Below are positions 1 through 8,120 of a DNA stretch of 19,406 nt, piece by piece. The first letter of the stretch is position 1; every line of letters begins with the position of its first letter. The stretch comes from Balneola sp. (GTDB taxonomy: Bacteria; Bacteroidota; Rhodothermia; Balneolales; Balneolaceae), in the NCBI GenBank assembly GCA_002730655.1, contig PCAT01000027.1, positions 1 through 19,406 on the forward strand, written 5' to 3'. Made by a program: the position numbers and the translations under genes. The notes beneath the pieces were generated by a model. It saw only the letters and a program-made list of their open reading frames with translations. It did no database searches and had not been told where the DNA came from.

Positions 1-1154
1 GTACCAGCTACTTTTGCTGTATATCCACTGATAAAATGATACATAGCTTGTTCGGGCGTAAGTCTTGAAATAGGAGGTAGTACTCCAAAGGCATCTGCCG
101 TAAGAAAAATAATGTTATCTGGGTGGTTTCCCATACCCGTTTCACTGGCATTTGGAATGAAATCGATAGGATAAGAGCAACGCGTATTTTGAGTAAGACT
201 TACATCAGTAAAATCTGGTTCGCGATTTGAATCTAAAATGACATTTTCAAGAATAGTACCAGGCATTTTGGTGGTAGCATAAATCATAGGCTCACTTTTT
301 TTACTAAGATTAATGGTCTTAGCATAACACCCACCTTCAAAGTTGAATATTCCTTCATCGCTCCAGCCGTGTTCATCATCGCCGATTAGAGTTTTTGAAG
401 CGTCCGCAGATAGCGTTGTTTTTCCCGTACCTGAAAGCCCGAAAAATACAGCAGATTTTCCATATTTATCATGATTTGCCGAGCAATGCATAGCCATAAT
501 ACCTTTTTTGGGAAGCAGGTAATTCATTACGGAAAATATTCCCTTTTTAACCTCTCCAGAATACATTGTTCCACCAATAAGAATAATCTTTCTCTCAAAG
601 TTGCAGAGGATAAAGGTACTGCTTTTTGTTCCATCTACTTTAGGATCCGCCTCGAAAAAAGGAGCCGCAACAACCGTGAAATCAGGTTCTATTCTCGCAA
701 GTTCCTCCTTATTTGGCCTGATAAACATATTGTGGGTGAATAGAGCATGATAGGCAACTTCACTAACCACTCTCACGTTCAGTCGGTTTTTAGTATCGGC
801 GCCGCAAAAAGCATCCTTTACAAATAAGCGCTTATCTCTGAGATATTTTTGAACTCTAGAAAAGAGATTGTTAAAAATTTCTTCACTAGCGGGTTGATTT
901 ATTTCACCCCAATCTATTTCATCCTGTATAGACGGCTGTTTTATGATAAATCGGTCTTTTGGGGAGCGGCCCGTAAACTTACCTGTGTGTACGAGCAGAG
1001 CATGATCAGCAGTTAAAATAGCCTCCCCATGTAGAATGGCATGTTCGTAGAGTTCCGAAGGGTTTAAATTCCAGAATACTTCATCGTTTTGATCTAATCC
1101 TATATAATCTAATCCTATTTTACTTCGGGGATGTATATTGTAGTCTGCTTTCAT
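1..1154 (-). CDS. pckA: Phosphoenolpyruvate carboxykinase (ATP), 3' part cut by window edge
   Basis: It converts oxaloacetate and ATP to phosphoenolpyruvate, ADP and CO2, the entry step of gluconeogenesis, in the cytoplasm. Reading the minus strand from the ATG at 1154 gives 384 uninterrupted residues to the window edge, out of a usual 530-540, so the C-terminal quarter is missing only because the window ends. Visible motifs are TGRSPKDRF (around 61-69, oxaloacetate-binding arginine R63), the P-loop GLSGTGKTT (239-247) and the kinase-2 metal site IGDDEHGW (257-264, D259/D260). The segment NIIFLTADAFGVLPPIS follows near the edge. Family identity is very secure and is clearly the ATP form rather than the GTP form. 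The start is supported by the typical N-terminus (MKADYNIHPRSKIGL) and by a purine-rich AAAGAG just upstream. The gene is divergent from gatB, and the rhodanese remnant lies upstream of it on the same strand. Confidence 0.97.
   Translation of the reverse strand, partial: MKADYNIHPRSKIGLDYIGLDQNDEVFWNLNPSELYEHAILHGEAILTADHALLVHTGKFTGRSPKDRFIIKQPSIQDEIDWGEINQPASEEIFNNLFSRVQKYLRDKRLFVKDAFCGADTKNRLNVRVVSEVAYHALFTHNMFIRPNKEELARIEPDFTVVAAPFFEADPKVDGTKSSTFILCNFERKIILIGGTMYSGEVKKGIFSVMNYLLPKKGIMAMHCSANHDKYGKSAVFFGLSGTGKTTLSADASKTLIGDDEHGWSDEGIFNFEGGCYAKTINLSKKSEPMIYATTKMPGTILENVILDSNREPDFTDVSLTQNTRCSYPIDFIPNASETGMGNHPDNIIFLTADAFGVLPPISRLTPEQAMYHFISGYTAKVAG
1092..1118. repeat. 12-base direct repeat inside pckA
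   Basis: The 12-mer ATCTAATCCTAT occurs at 1092-1103 and again at 1107-1118, a period of 15 bases, keeping the pckA frame. It encodes IGLD-Y-IGLD at residues 13-21 of the protein. It may be a small in-frame duplication or simply two similar codon strings. The surrounding reading frame is intact. Confidence 0.4.
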
Positions 1155-1348
1155 AGCTCTTTGTTATATCGTTTTAGCTGTCATTAATTTGGTTGAATGT
1201 GTAATGTATGAGAGAAAAAAAGCATTCAATGGAGTTCCAACATATCACTTCAACAGCAATAATAAGGAGCTTAGGAATAACTCTCAAAAATAGCTTTAAG
1301 TTTTAGAAAAGCGGTACCATAAAAAGCAACTTAACTTTACTAATTCGC

Positions 1349-1749
1349 TCATGCTTGGTATCCAGCTATAAGTTTTTTTACATTCTTGAAGCCTAGTCGC
1401 TCCACCATCACCACCGAAGCCCGTGAACTTCTATTGCCTGAACGGCAGTACACTAAATAGGTGCTATCTTAATCAAGTAAGCTGAGTATAGCCTCAAAGA
1501 CAGATTGGTAAAATCAAGGAGTATTGCTCCCTCTATGGCCTCTGCGTTCACTTCTGCGAGGGTCCTAACATCCAATATTACTACGAAATCTTGATTCACT
1601 AAAGAACCGAAGGTTGTAATTTTAATATCCTCAAAGGTACCTTGGCTAATTGGAGTTTCTTGTGAGGCGTTGTAAATTCTTTTTTCAGGTGTTGAGGCGC
1701 AAACCGATAACCCACAGAGTAGTAGCGCTATGCCAAAAAGTATTTTGAA
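1349..1749 (-). pseudogene. Decayed rhodanese-like (sulfurtransferase-fold) exported protein
   Basis: Read on the minus strand, the first segment (about 1749-1500) gives a hydrophobic leader (FKILFGIALLLCGLSVCAS) and then the rhodanese hallmark ILDVRTLAEVNAEAIEGA. A one-base frameshift at about 1496-1501 breaks the frame, which would end at TAG 1455-1453. In the shifted frame the domain continues with FEAILSLLD, an in-frame TAA (1471-1469), then STYLVYCRSGNRSSRAS, ERLGFKNVKKL and IAGYQA. The CRSGNRS loop carries the active-site cysteine. Where a tryptophan is usual (YQAW) the frame meets TGA (1351-1349), while another frame continues from ATGAGC. No start codon is visible in frame before the leader: a TAA directly precedes it. 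The parent was probably a secreted or lipid-anchored single-domain rhodanese of about 140 residues. At least three independent lesions make a sequencing slip an unlikely explanation. The flanks, 1155-1348 and 1750-2016, contain no other coding remnant that I can see. Confidence 0.85.
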
Positions 1750-1784
1750 TTAGTACTTTCAGGATAATGATAGAAATTTTCTTG

Positions 1785-1876
1785 AAGTATACTTATGAGC
1801 CTAGCTCCATTTAGAAGGAAACAGTTCTTTTGGTTGGTCTTTGATCATTATTAATACTTTTACTGTGTAAGTATTA
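1785..1876. promoter_or_regulatory. Palindrome and inverted repeat sharing AAGTAT half-sites
   Basis: AAGTATACTT at 1785-1794 is a perfect 10-base palindrome. TAATACTT (1852-1859) and AAGTATTA (1869-1876) form a perfect 8-base inverted repeat with a 9-base spacer. All four half-sites carry AAGTAT or its complement. They lie upstream of the candidate gatB promoter and could be operators for a dimeric regulator, or the second could form a weak hairpin. In an AT-rich gap some of this may be chance. Confidence 0.3.
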
Positions 1877-1910
1877 GCATGTTATGAAACAAAAATAGGA
1901 AATTTATAGC

Positions 1911-1920
1911 TATAATTTTG
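1911..1920 (+). promoter_or_regulatory. Candidate -10 region for gatB transcription
   Basis: TATAAT at 1911-1916 matches the general sigma-70 -10 box and overlaps TAATTTTG at 1913-1920, which fits the TAnnTTTG -7 element known from Bacteroidetes. No convincing -35/-33 element is seen at the expected distance. A start near 1926 would leave a leader of about 90 bases before the gatB ATG. Confidence 0.3.
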
Positions 1921-2016
1921 CCGGCAATTAGAGGCGATACCTACCCGAAAAAAACACAAATACAAAGTGACAACTTTAATATCTTTCGATTCTAAAGCAG
2001 TAGGATAAATAGAGTT

Positions 2017-3462
2017 ATGAATAACATTGATCATAAAGACTTTGAGGCGGTAATAGGTTTAGAGGTACATGCCCAATTATTAACTCAAAGCAAAGCTTTT
2101 GCGCCAGTAGCTGCGCAGTATGGACAGGCACCCAATACCCAAATTAGCCCTCTTTGTTTGGGGCACCCTGGCACCTTGCCATTAGTGAATGAAAATCTCA
2201 TTCGTTACATCATTAAAATGGGTTTGGCTACCAACTGTTCTATTGCTCCTAAATCTATATTTGCCAGAAAAAATTATTTTTATCCTGATCTTCCAAAGGG
2301 TTATCAAATTTCTCAGTTTGAAACACCAATTTGTGAAGGTGGTTATATTGACATAGAGGTAGAACGGTATTCAAAGTGTATTGGGATAACCCGAATACAT
2401 ATGGAAGAGGACGCCGGTAAATCCATTCATGATCAAGACCCTTATAACACCTTGGTCGATTTAAATCGTGCAGGAACCCCTCTAATTGAGATAGTCTCAG
2501 AGCCTGATTTACGCACCCCAGAAGAAGCGTACGCCTATCTATCAAAAATAAAACAGATTGTCCAATACCTTGAAATATGTGATGGGAATATGGAAGAGGG
2601 AAGCTTACGATGCGACGCCAATGTATCTGTACGACCAAGAGGAAGTAAAAAATTTGGTACTCGAACCGAGCTTAAAAACATGAACTCTTTTAGGAATGTT
2701 GAAAAAGCCATTGACTTCGAAATTTATCGTCAAATAGAACTCATAGAAGCGGGCGGTAAAGTGGTGCAGCAAACGTTGTTATGGGATACCATTAAAATGG
2801 AGACTCGTATCATGCGATCAAAGGAAGAGGCACATGACTACAGATATTTTCCGGAACCAGATCTTCCTCCCATTATTGTGACTAAAGAGTTGTTAGATTC
2901 AATTAAAGAAGAGCTGCCCGAACTTGCTCACATACGTCAACAGCGTTTTGTTGAGCAATATCATCTTAGTGTAATTGATGCGATTACCTTAACGGAGAAT
3001 CGGTATTTAGCTGACTTTTTTGAGGAATTAGTTTCAAAAAGTGGTCAGGTTAAAGCTTCAGTTAGTTTAGTATTAAGTGACGTTCTTCGGGTCTTGAATG
3101 AGCAGAGTATAACTATTCAAGATTTTCCTCTATCGGCGACTAGATTAGCCGAGTTGTTGGATTTAAGAGCTTCAGATAAAGTCAGTTCTACTGCTAAGCA
3201 AACAATTTTTAATGCGATGTTAGAGCAGGGTTGTTCTGCTCAGGAATTGGCAGAGAAGCTTAATTTACTTCAGGTTTCAGACTCGAATTATATGGATGAT
3301 TTGGTCAAGCAAGTTATTGAAGCAAATCCTGATGAAGCAGCTAGATACAAAGAAGGAAAAAAGCAATTAATGGGATTCTTTGTCGGGCAGGTGATGAAGG
3401 CCTCCAAGGGAAAAGCAAATCCTAAAATGGCAAATGAACTCGTTCGCAAATATTTGGATTGA
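2017..3462 (+). CDS. gatB: Asp-tRNA(Asn)/Glu-tRNA(Gln) amidotransferase subunit B
   Basis: GatB activates the side-chain carboxylate of mischarged Glu-tRNA(Gln) or Asp-tRNA(Asn), using ATP, so that ammonia supplied by GatA converts it to Gln or Asn. It works in the cytoplasmic GatCAB complex. The 481 residues are full family length. Family motifs are VIGLEVHAQL (12-21), RKNYFYPDLPKGYQISQ (84-100), HMEEDAGKSIH (128-138), LVDLNRAGTPLIEIV (146-160), EEGSLRCDANVSVRP (193-207) and DYRYFPEPDLPP (274-285). The C-terminal YqeY-like tRNA-binding domain ends in the usual GQVMKASKGKANP stretch. The start at 2017 gives a normal N-terminus, and the ribosome site is weak. gatA and gatC are not in this window, so the complex is encoded at scattered loci. 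It is the first gene of the long plus-strand run. Confidence 0.97.
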   Translation: MNNIDHKDFEAVIGLEVHAQLLTQSKAFAPVAAQYGQAPNTQISPLCLGHPGTLPLVNENLIRYIIKMGLATNCSIAPKSIFARKNYFYPDLPKGYQISQFETPICEGGYIDIEVERYSKCIGITRIHMEEDAGKSIHDQDPYNTLVDLNRAGTPLIEIVSEPDLRTPEEAYAYLSKIKQIVQYLEICDGNMEEGSLRCDANVSVRPRGSKKFGTRTELKNMNSFRNVEKAIDFEIYRQIELIEAGGKVVQQTLLWDTIKMETRIMRSKEEAHDYRYFPEPDLPPIIVTKELLDSIKEELPELAHIRQQRFVEQYHLSVIDAITLTENRYLADFFEELVSKSGQVKASVSLVLSDVLRVLNEQSITIQDFPLSATRLAELLDLRASDKVSSTAKQTIFNAMLEQGCSAQELAEKLNLLQVSDSNYMDDLVKQVIEANPDEAARYKEGKKQLMGFFVGQVMKASKGKANPKMANELVRKYLD

Positions 3463-3493
3463 GCATCTGATAATTAACAAGAGTAAACCAACC

Positions 3494-4930
3494 ATGCCAA
3501 CACCATCTGCAATGAGCAATCGAATGAATGAATTAGCAACAATAAACTATTTATTTTCCTCCAAGAATATTACCCATATAGGTATCCGAGGAGCTTTTTT
3601 GACCTTGTTTTTTGTGTCTTTGCTTATCCATTGTGACAGTCCTGAACCAATTAATACTAGTTTATTTTCTGTTGAAATTGATGTAACGGATTCTTTGGAT
3701 CGAACTCGTAATCTCCAAGGTTTTGAATTCTTGTTATATTCTCAAAAAACGCAAAATAGCTCAGTAGATACCTTATTTATAGGTAAAACGGATAGTATGG
3801 GTAGAATCATGAGCACCATAAGCTTCAATGAAGCTGGAGCTTATCCTCTCCAAATAAGTCGCGATGGAAGCCCAATTTTGAACATGAGAATACTGTTGGC
3901 GCCAGATGATTCGGTGCTATTCACTGGACAATTCCCAGAGATTGGCCAAACATTGAAGGTAGATTCAAGAGAACAGCGAGCGGTTGATGTTTTTGATCGG
4001 ATCGATGCAGGATTTACTCGCACTCGGCGATTTATCGCGATGGGGGCACTTGCTGACACTGCTATTGTAGATGAGTTACGAAAATGGGCCAATTTGTATG
4101 AAGAGGTCTACAAGGATTACCCTGGAACGTTTGCCTCTTCATTCGCACTAGAGGCTGCAGTTCTAATTCTCTCAGAAATTGATCAACAGAAAATGATATC
4201 GCTCATAAATGAAGGCCTCGAAAATGAACAGTCTTTGGGACTTGCCATAACAGTTGGAAAGGACTACATAAGTACAATCAATGGGTTTGATCAAGGTGTT
4301 AAATATTTGGATTCACTAAAGTCAATTGTTTCTGATAAAGAGCAAACCCGAGTAATCGATCAAATGCTTGTAGAGTTGTATTATGATTCCTTGCGAATTG
4401 AGCAAGGAAAAGAGAGAATAGCGCAATTCAAGCATTTGTACGAAGACGAAGAAGATCTATCATTTTGGTATAAAAATATGCGTTTTGAACTCGAAGATTT
4501 AACGCCGGGTAAGTTTATTCCAGCCTTTAGCTTTGTAAGCACAGAAGGGGATACCATTAATGAAGAGAGTATTAAAGGGGCCCCTACTTTACTAGAATTT
4601 ACCCTTATGGAAAATGGATTATATCAGCAACAATACGAGGAATTAAAGATTAGTTATCAACTGTTTTCTCCTCGAGGGTTCCAAATTTACACCATGGCCT
4701 TTGACGAAAGTACAACCACAATAGGGGCCTTTTTTGAAGAAAGAGATCGCTTTTGGTCTATTGCAGAACCATCCACGATGAATCGAAAATCCCTCGTTGA
4801 AACTTTTAATATCCAATACTATCCAACGCGGATACTCCTCGATGCTGAAGGCCGAATTATTAGGAAATTTATTGGGGAAGAACTGGATGATTTTATTCCC
4901 TACCTCACACCTCACTTAAAATCGAAATAA
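3494..4930 (+). CDS. Thioredoxin-fold lipoprotein (TlpA/redoxin-like) without CxxC
   Basis: A probable outer- or inner-membrane lipoprotein facing the periplasm. Counting from the ATG at 3494 (478 residues), a hydrophobic stretch GAFLTLFFVSLLIHC ends in a lipobox cysteine at C47. Next come a beta-rich region (about 55-150, Ig/DUF4369-like in look), a helical middle (about 160-330) and a thioredoxin/TlpA fold (about 335-478). The fold has the opening PGKFIPAFSFVSTEGDTI and the cis-proline segment YYPTRILLDAEGRI (from 442). Where TlpA proteins have WCxxC, this one reads FTLMENGLY (369-377), so the redox cysteines are absent. Function is therefore unknown: perhaps binding or structural rather than disulfide chemistry. 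The start is uncertain; in-frame ATGs also lie at 3434 (overlapping gatB), 3512 and 3524. It sits 31 bases after gatB and 18 before tpiA. Confidence 0.75.
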   Translation: MPTPSAMSNRMNELATINYLFSSKNITHIGIRGAFLTLFFVSLLIHCDSPEPINTSLFSVEIDVTDSLDRTRNLQGFEFLLYSQKTQNSSVDTLFIGKTDSMGRIMSTISFNEAGAYPLQISRDGSPILNMRILLAPDDSVLFTGQFPEIGQTLKVDSREQRAVDVFDRIDAGFTRTRRFIAMGALADTAIVDELRKWANLYEEVYKDYPGTFASSFALEAAVLILSEIDQQKMISLINEGLENEQSLGLAITVGKDYISTINGFDQGVKYLDSLKSIVSDKEQTRVIDQMLVELYYDSLRIEQGKERIAQFKHLYEDEEDLSFWYKNMRFELEDLTPGKFIPAFSFVSTEGDTINEESIKGAPTLLEFTLMENGLYQQQYEELKISYQLFSPRGFQIYTMAFDESTTTIGAFFEERDRFWSIAEPSTMNRKSLVETFNIQYYPTRILLDAEGRIIRKFIGEELDDFIPYLTPHLKSK

Positions 4931-4948
4931 TACTTTAATCCTAACATT

Positions 4949-5755
4949 ATGCGAAAACTTTTAATTGCAGGTAACTGGAAAATGAATGGAGGGGCAGAGT
5001 TTACCTCTGACCTATTATCTGCCATAAAGAATCAAAAACCAACTATTTCTGAAGAAGTGGATGTATTGGTTTGTCCGACTTTTGTATCTTTATCAATGGC
5101 TATTGATCAACTCCATGAAAGCGATATTCTAGTGGGGGCACAAAATGTGCATGAGGCTGAGAAAGGAGCATATACTGGTGAGATAAGCGCATCTATGTTG
5201 GTGGAGGCTGGATGCAGTTATGTCCTTGTAGGACACTCCGAGCGGCGCGCCTATTATCATGAAGATGACGCCCTAGTTCACAAAAAAATACAAACTGCCC
5301 TAGCTCATGAACTATCCCCTGTAGTTTGTGTTGGTGAGCTATTAGCTGAACGTAAAGAAGGCCGACATTTTGAGGTGGTGAAAACACAAACACTTGCTGC
5401 ATTCGAAGGTCTGAGCGATGAACAGGTAGTTCAAATAGTTGTCGCTTATGAACCAGTTTGGGCTATTGGAACAGGGGAGACTGCTAGTCCAGAACAAGCT
5501 CAAGAAATGCATGCGTTTATACGATCAATTTTGGCTGAACAATTTGGTGATGTGGCTCAGGCAATACGTTTACTTTATGGAGGTAGTATGAAGCCTGCAA
5601 ATGCTCAAGAATTATTAAGCCGAGCAGATGTTGATGGTGGTTTAATTGGTGGTGCAAGTCTGGATGCAGAAAGTTTTGTTAGCATTATTGAGATTGCAGA
5701 AAGTTTGTCTACTAAAACAATCGAGCCCAACCCTTCATCAACCTCAGAGGTTTAA
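4949..5755 (+). CDS. tpiA: Triose-phosphate isomerase
   Basis: It interconverts dihydroxyacetone phosphate and glyceraldehyde 3-phosphate in glycolysis and gluconeogenesis, as a cytoplasmic dimer. Key residues are all present: substrate lysine K11 in AGNWKMN, electrophile histidine H96 in VLVGHSERR, and base glutamate E168 in VVAYEPVWAIGTG. Loop 6 is complete (WAIGTGETASPEQAQE), and phosphate-binding LYGGSMKPAN (209-218) and GGLIGGASL (230-238) follow. At 268 residues it is about 15-18 longer than usual, because a Ser/Thr/Pro-rich tail (residues 254-268) trails the last helix. This tail looks unstructured, and part of its coding sequence overlaps nothing else. The start is fixed by the canonical MRKLLIAGNWKMN. 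purD follows after 7 bases, suggesting cotranscription. PckA elsewhere in the window serves the same central carbon route. Confidence 0.98.
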   Translation: MRKLLIAGNWKMNGGAEFTSDLLSAIKNQKPTISEEVDVLVCPTFVSLSMAIDQLHESDILVGAQNVHEAEKGAYTGEISASMLVEAGCSYVLVGHSERRAYYHEDDALVHKKIQTALAHELSPVVCVGELLAERKEGRHFEVVKTQTLAAFEGLSDEQVVQIVVAYEPVWAIGTGETASPEQAQEMHAFIRSILAEQFGDVAQAIRLLYGGSMKPANAQELLSRADVDGGLIGGASLDAESFVSIIEIAESLSTKTIEPNPSSTSEV

Positions 5756-5762
5756 TAGTACT

Positions 5763-7046
5763 ATGAAGGTATTACTTTTAGGAAGTGGTGGTAGAGAGCA
5801 TGCGTTAGCTTGGGCCTTATCCCGATCGCCTCTTTGCGATACCTTATATATAGCACCCGGTAATCCAGGTACTCAGGCATGTGGAGTCAATGTGGCATTG
5901 AATGCCCTAGATTTTGAAAACGTACTTGAGTTCATTGAAGAAAAAAAAATTGGACTTTCCGTTGTTGGCCCTGAGCAACCCTTAGTAGCTGGAATCTCCA
6001 ATTTTTTAGAATCAAAGGGTCATCCTGTTTTCGGACCCAGTACCATCGCGGCGCAATTAGAAGGGAGTAAACAATTTGCCAAAGATTTTATGGCACACCA
6101 TAACATACCTACAGCCGCGTATAAGGTGTTTTCAGGGGATTATTTTAATGAAGTGCTAGACTATGTAGACGCTAGAAATGAGTACCCCGTGGTATTAAAA
6201 GCAGATGGCTTAGCTGGTGGGAAAGGAGTACTTATTCCTGAAAATAGGGAAGAATTTTTAGCTGGCTTAGAGGAGCTTAGAGAGGGTACTTTGCAAACTG
6301 CAGCACAAACTTTGGTACTCGAAGAATTTATGCCTGGTGAAGAAGCATCTGTGTTTGCATTGTGCGATGGAGAACACTTCGAAATTATGGGAACCGCACA
6401 GGATCATAAGCGGCAACTAGATGGGGATAAAGGCCCGAATACGGGTGGTATGGGTGCGTATTCACCATCACCCCTTCTCAGCGAAGAGGTGCTTCAAACC
6501 GTCTCAGAAAACATTATTGCCCCAACTATAGCAGGTATGGCCGCTGAAGGAAATCCCTACAAAGGGTTTTTGTACGTAGGTCTAATGATGACACCTGACG
6601 GGCCAAAGGTAGTAGAATATAATTGCCGCTTTGGTGATCCAGAATGTCAGGTTATTATACCTCGACTCCAAAGTGATTTGCTAACTCACTTAGTTCAAAG
6701 TACAAAGGGATCCCTACAAGAGGAAAACATTGTATTTGATGATCAATATAGAACCACGGTGGTACTTGTTTCGGGTGGCTATCCAATTAGTTACCAAAAG
6801 GGGTATCCTATCACTGGTGTAGATAAACTCCAACGGACAGATGCCATTCAAATTTTTCATGCAGGCACAGAGCAACATGAGGGTCAACTATGCACTGCCG
6901 GTGGGCGTGTGTTAAATGTGGTCGGTACCGGTAAAACACTGCAGAAGTCGATTTCCATGGCCTATAAAGGACTTGAATCTATATCGTTTAAGGATATGTT
7001 TTACCGTAAAGATATTGGTGCTAAAGGACTGAACCATGTATCATGA
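5763..7046 (+). CDS. purD: Phosphoribosylamine–glycine ligase (GAR synthetase)
   Basis: It joins 5-phosphoribosylamine and glycine, using ATP, to make glycinamide ribonucleotide, step two of purine synthesis in the cytoplasm. The 427 residues are full length with an ATP-grasp core. Motifs are MKVLLLGSGGREHALAWAL at the N-terminus, VVGPEQPLVAGI, FGPSTIAAQLEGSKQFAKDF, VLKADGLAGGKGV (ATP binding), GDKGPNTGGMGAYSP (the PurD signature) and EYNCRFGDPECQVI (metal and substrate). A longer open frame exists from 5646, but its first 39 codons lie over the end of tpiA in another frame and look non-coding. The ATG at 5763, 7 bases after the tpiA stop, gives the canonical start. The stop overlaps the next start as ATGA (7043-7046), a sign of translational coupling. 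Confidence 0.97.
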   Translation: MKVLLLGSGGREHALAWALSRSPLCDTLYIAPGNPGTQACGVNVALNALDFENVLEFIEEKKIGLSVVGPEQPLVAGISNFLESKGHPVFGPSTIAAQLEGSKQFAKDFMAHHNIPTAAYKVFSGDYFNEVLDYVDARNEYPVVLKADGLAGGKGVLIPENREEFLAGLEELREGTLQTAAQTLVLEEFMPGEEASVFALCDGEHFEIMGTAQDHKRQLDGDKGPNTGGMGAYSPSPLLSEEVLQTVSENIIAPTIAGMAAEGNPYKGFLYVGLMMTPDGPKVVEYNCRFGDPECQVIIPRLQSDLLTHLVQSTKGSLQEENIVFDDQYRTTVVLVSGGYPISYQKGYPITGVDKLQRTDAIQIFHAGTEQHEGQLCTAGGRVLNVVGTGKTLQKSISMAYKGLESISFKDMFYRKDIGAKGLNHVS

Positions 7047-8101
7047 AAGGCTTCTGGAACCATACCTTTAGTACGTTAAGGACTTTATTAGCCGCGCGAA
7101 TTCCTTCGTCCAATTTACAATCTCGTCATGGATGTAAAAAAAATACATCACTTAGTTCGGGTTCTTTTATAGGCATTTACATAGGCTTTGTGATTTTAGT
7201 TAGCTTAGTTCCATATGCTGGAGTTGAAGCAGAGCTAAAAGAGAATACCATTCAACAAGCTAGAATATTACATGAGTACTCTGGGAAGGATATAGCGGGC
7301 CATTACCTGGCCATAGTAGCTGACTCAAAGGGCATCAGCCAAGTTAGTTCAGCGGTAAATCCCATACCTATTGCTACCTTTACCCAAGCATCAGCCATGG
7401 TAAAGAGCATTGATGGAGTCATGGTTAGTGATGAGGCAGAGCATAGAATCTACGTGTTCAGTACAGATGGAATGCTAGGTACCGAGGTAGGAGGAAAGGG
7501 ATCTGGTACAGAATCCTTACAATCACCGACCGATCTAGCAAGTAAAAATGGGCTAAAAATATTTGTTGCAGACAAAGAGAATAGCCGCGTTAAAATTTTG
7601 GATCATGAATTACACTATTTATCCAGTTTGGACATTAGTAGAGCGGGCACAGAGTACAGTATGGGATTAGATCGCCTGAGTTCGGCGATTAGCTGGAAAC
7701 CCGAAAAGCTGTGTCTTCTTAGTAGTGGATATTTACAGGTTTGGGACTCACTTGGCAAAGGAATACATCGTTTTAACTCTAAAGGAGATTATCTTGGATT
7801 TAGTGCTCTCACCCAGGCTATAGGCGAAATTACTGACATGCAGTGTAGAGCCGATTATATTGAGTTATACAGTGCTCAAAGTGATAAAATTGCTCGTATG
7901 AGCGGCAATGGACTCTGGTTGGGTAGCTACGATATTACCCGAGATCGTGCCTATCAATCGAATATTTCTTCAACAAATTATGCCGATAAGTGGGATGAGT
8001 TGGAGCAAAATTATGGACATTGGGTAGATTCAATAACTGAAGGAAATCGGTTGTGGATTTTATTTGAGCGCGCATTGTTCTCATTTGATATTATTGAATA
8101 A
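7043..8101 (+). CDS. Secreted or anchored NHL-like beta-propeller protein
   Basis: I do not recognise a specific family name. The 352-residue product has an unusually long polar N-terminus (1-41). A hydrophobic segment follows (about 42-60, FIGIYIGFVILVSLVPYAG), acting as a signal peptide or anchor, so most of the protein lies outside the cytoplasm. From about 120 the sequence shows propeller blades. The clearest is an NHL-like repeat at 149-187 with SLQSPTDLA, IFVADKENSRVKILD preceded by GGKG. A preceding blade reads VSDEAEHRIYVFSTDG. Such domains often bind ligands or proteins; no catalytic residue is evident. The ATG at 7043 overlaps the purD stop (ATGA). I see no later ATG before the hydrophobic segment, so either the long N-region is real or a non-ATG start is used. 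Transcription is probably shared with purD and the LuxE-like gene 19 bases downstream. Confidence 0.75.
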   Translation: MKGFWNHTFSTLRTLLAARIPSSNLQSRHGCKKNTSLSSGSFIGIYIGFVILVSLVPYAGVEAELKENTIQQARILHEYSGKDIAGHYLAIVADSKGISQVSSAVNPIPIATFTQASAMVKSIDGVMVSDEAEHRIYVFSTDGMLGTEVGGKGSGTESLQSPTDLASKNGLKIFVADKENSRVKILDHELHYLSSLDISRAGTEYSMGLDRLSSAISWKPEKLCLLSSGYLQVWDSLGKGIHRFNSKGDYLGFSALTQAIGEITDMQCRADYIELYSAQSDKIARMSGNGLWLGSYDITRDRAYQSNISSTNYADKWDELEQNYGHWVDSITEGNRLWILFERALFSFDIIE

Positions 8102-8120
8102 GTGCATAACTACCAGCGCA

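Noticed and set aside
471..743. 90-codon plus-strand open frame opposite pckA.
   Set aside because: The opposite strand carries continuous PckA sequence including the approach to the P-loop, so this is a shadow.
2255..2638. 127-codon minus-strand open frame opposite gatB.
   Set aside because: Antisense to conserved GatB motifs, no start context and no recognisable domain.
5646..5762. Upstream extension of the purD frame by 39 codons.
   Set aside because: It overlaps the end of tpiA in another frame and lacks similarity to PurD; the canonical MKVLLLGSGGREHA begins at 5763.
8064..8120. Upstream extension of the LuxE-like frame by 19 codons.
   Set aside because: It lies mostly over the end of the propeller gene and adds a Cys/His-rich stretch (SAHCSHLILLNKC) not expected for the family; the ATG at 8121 is a better start.
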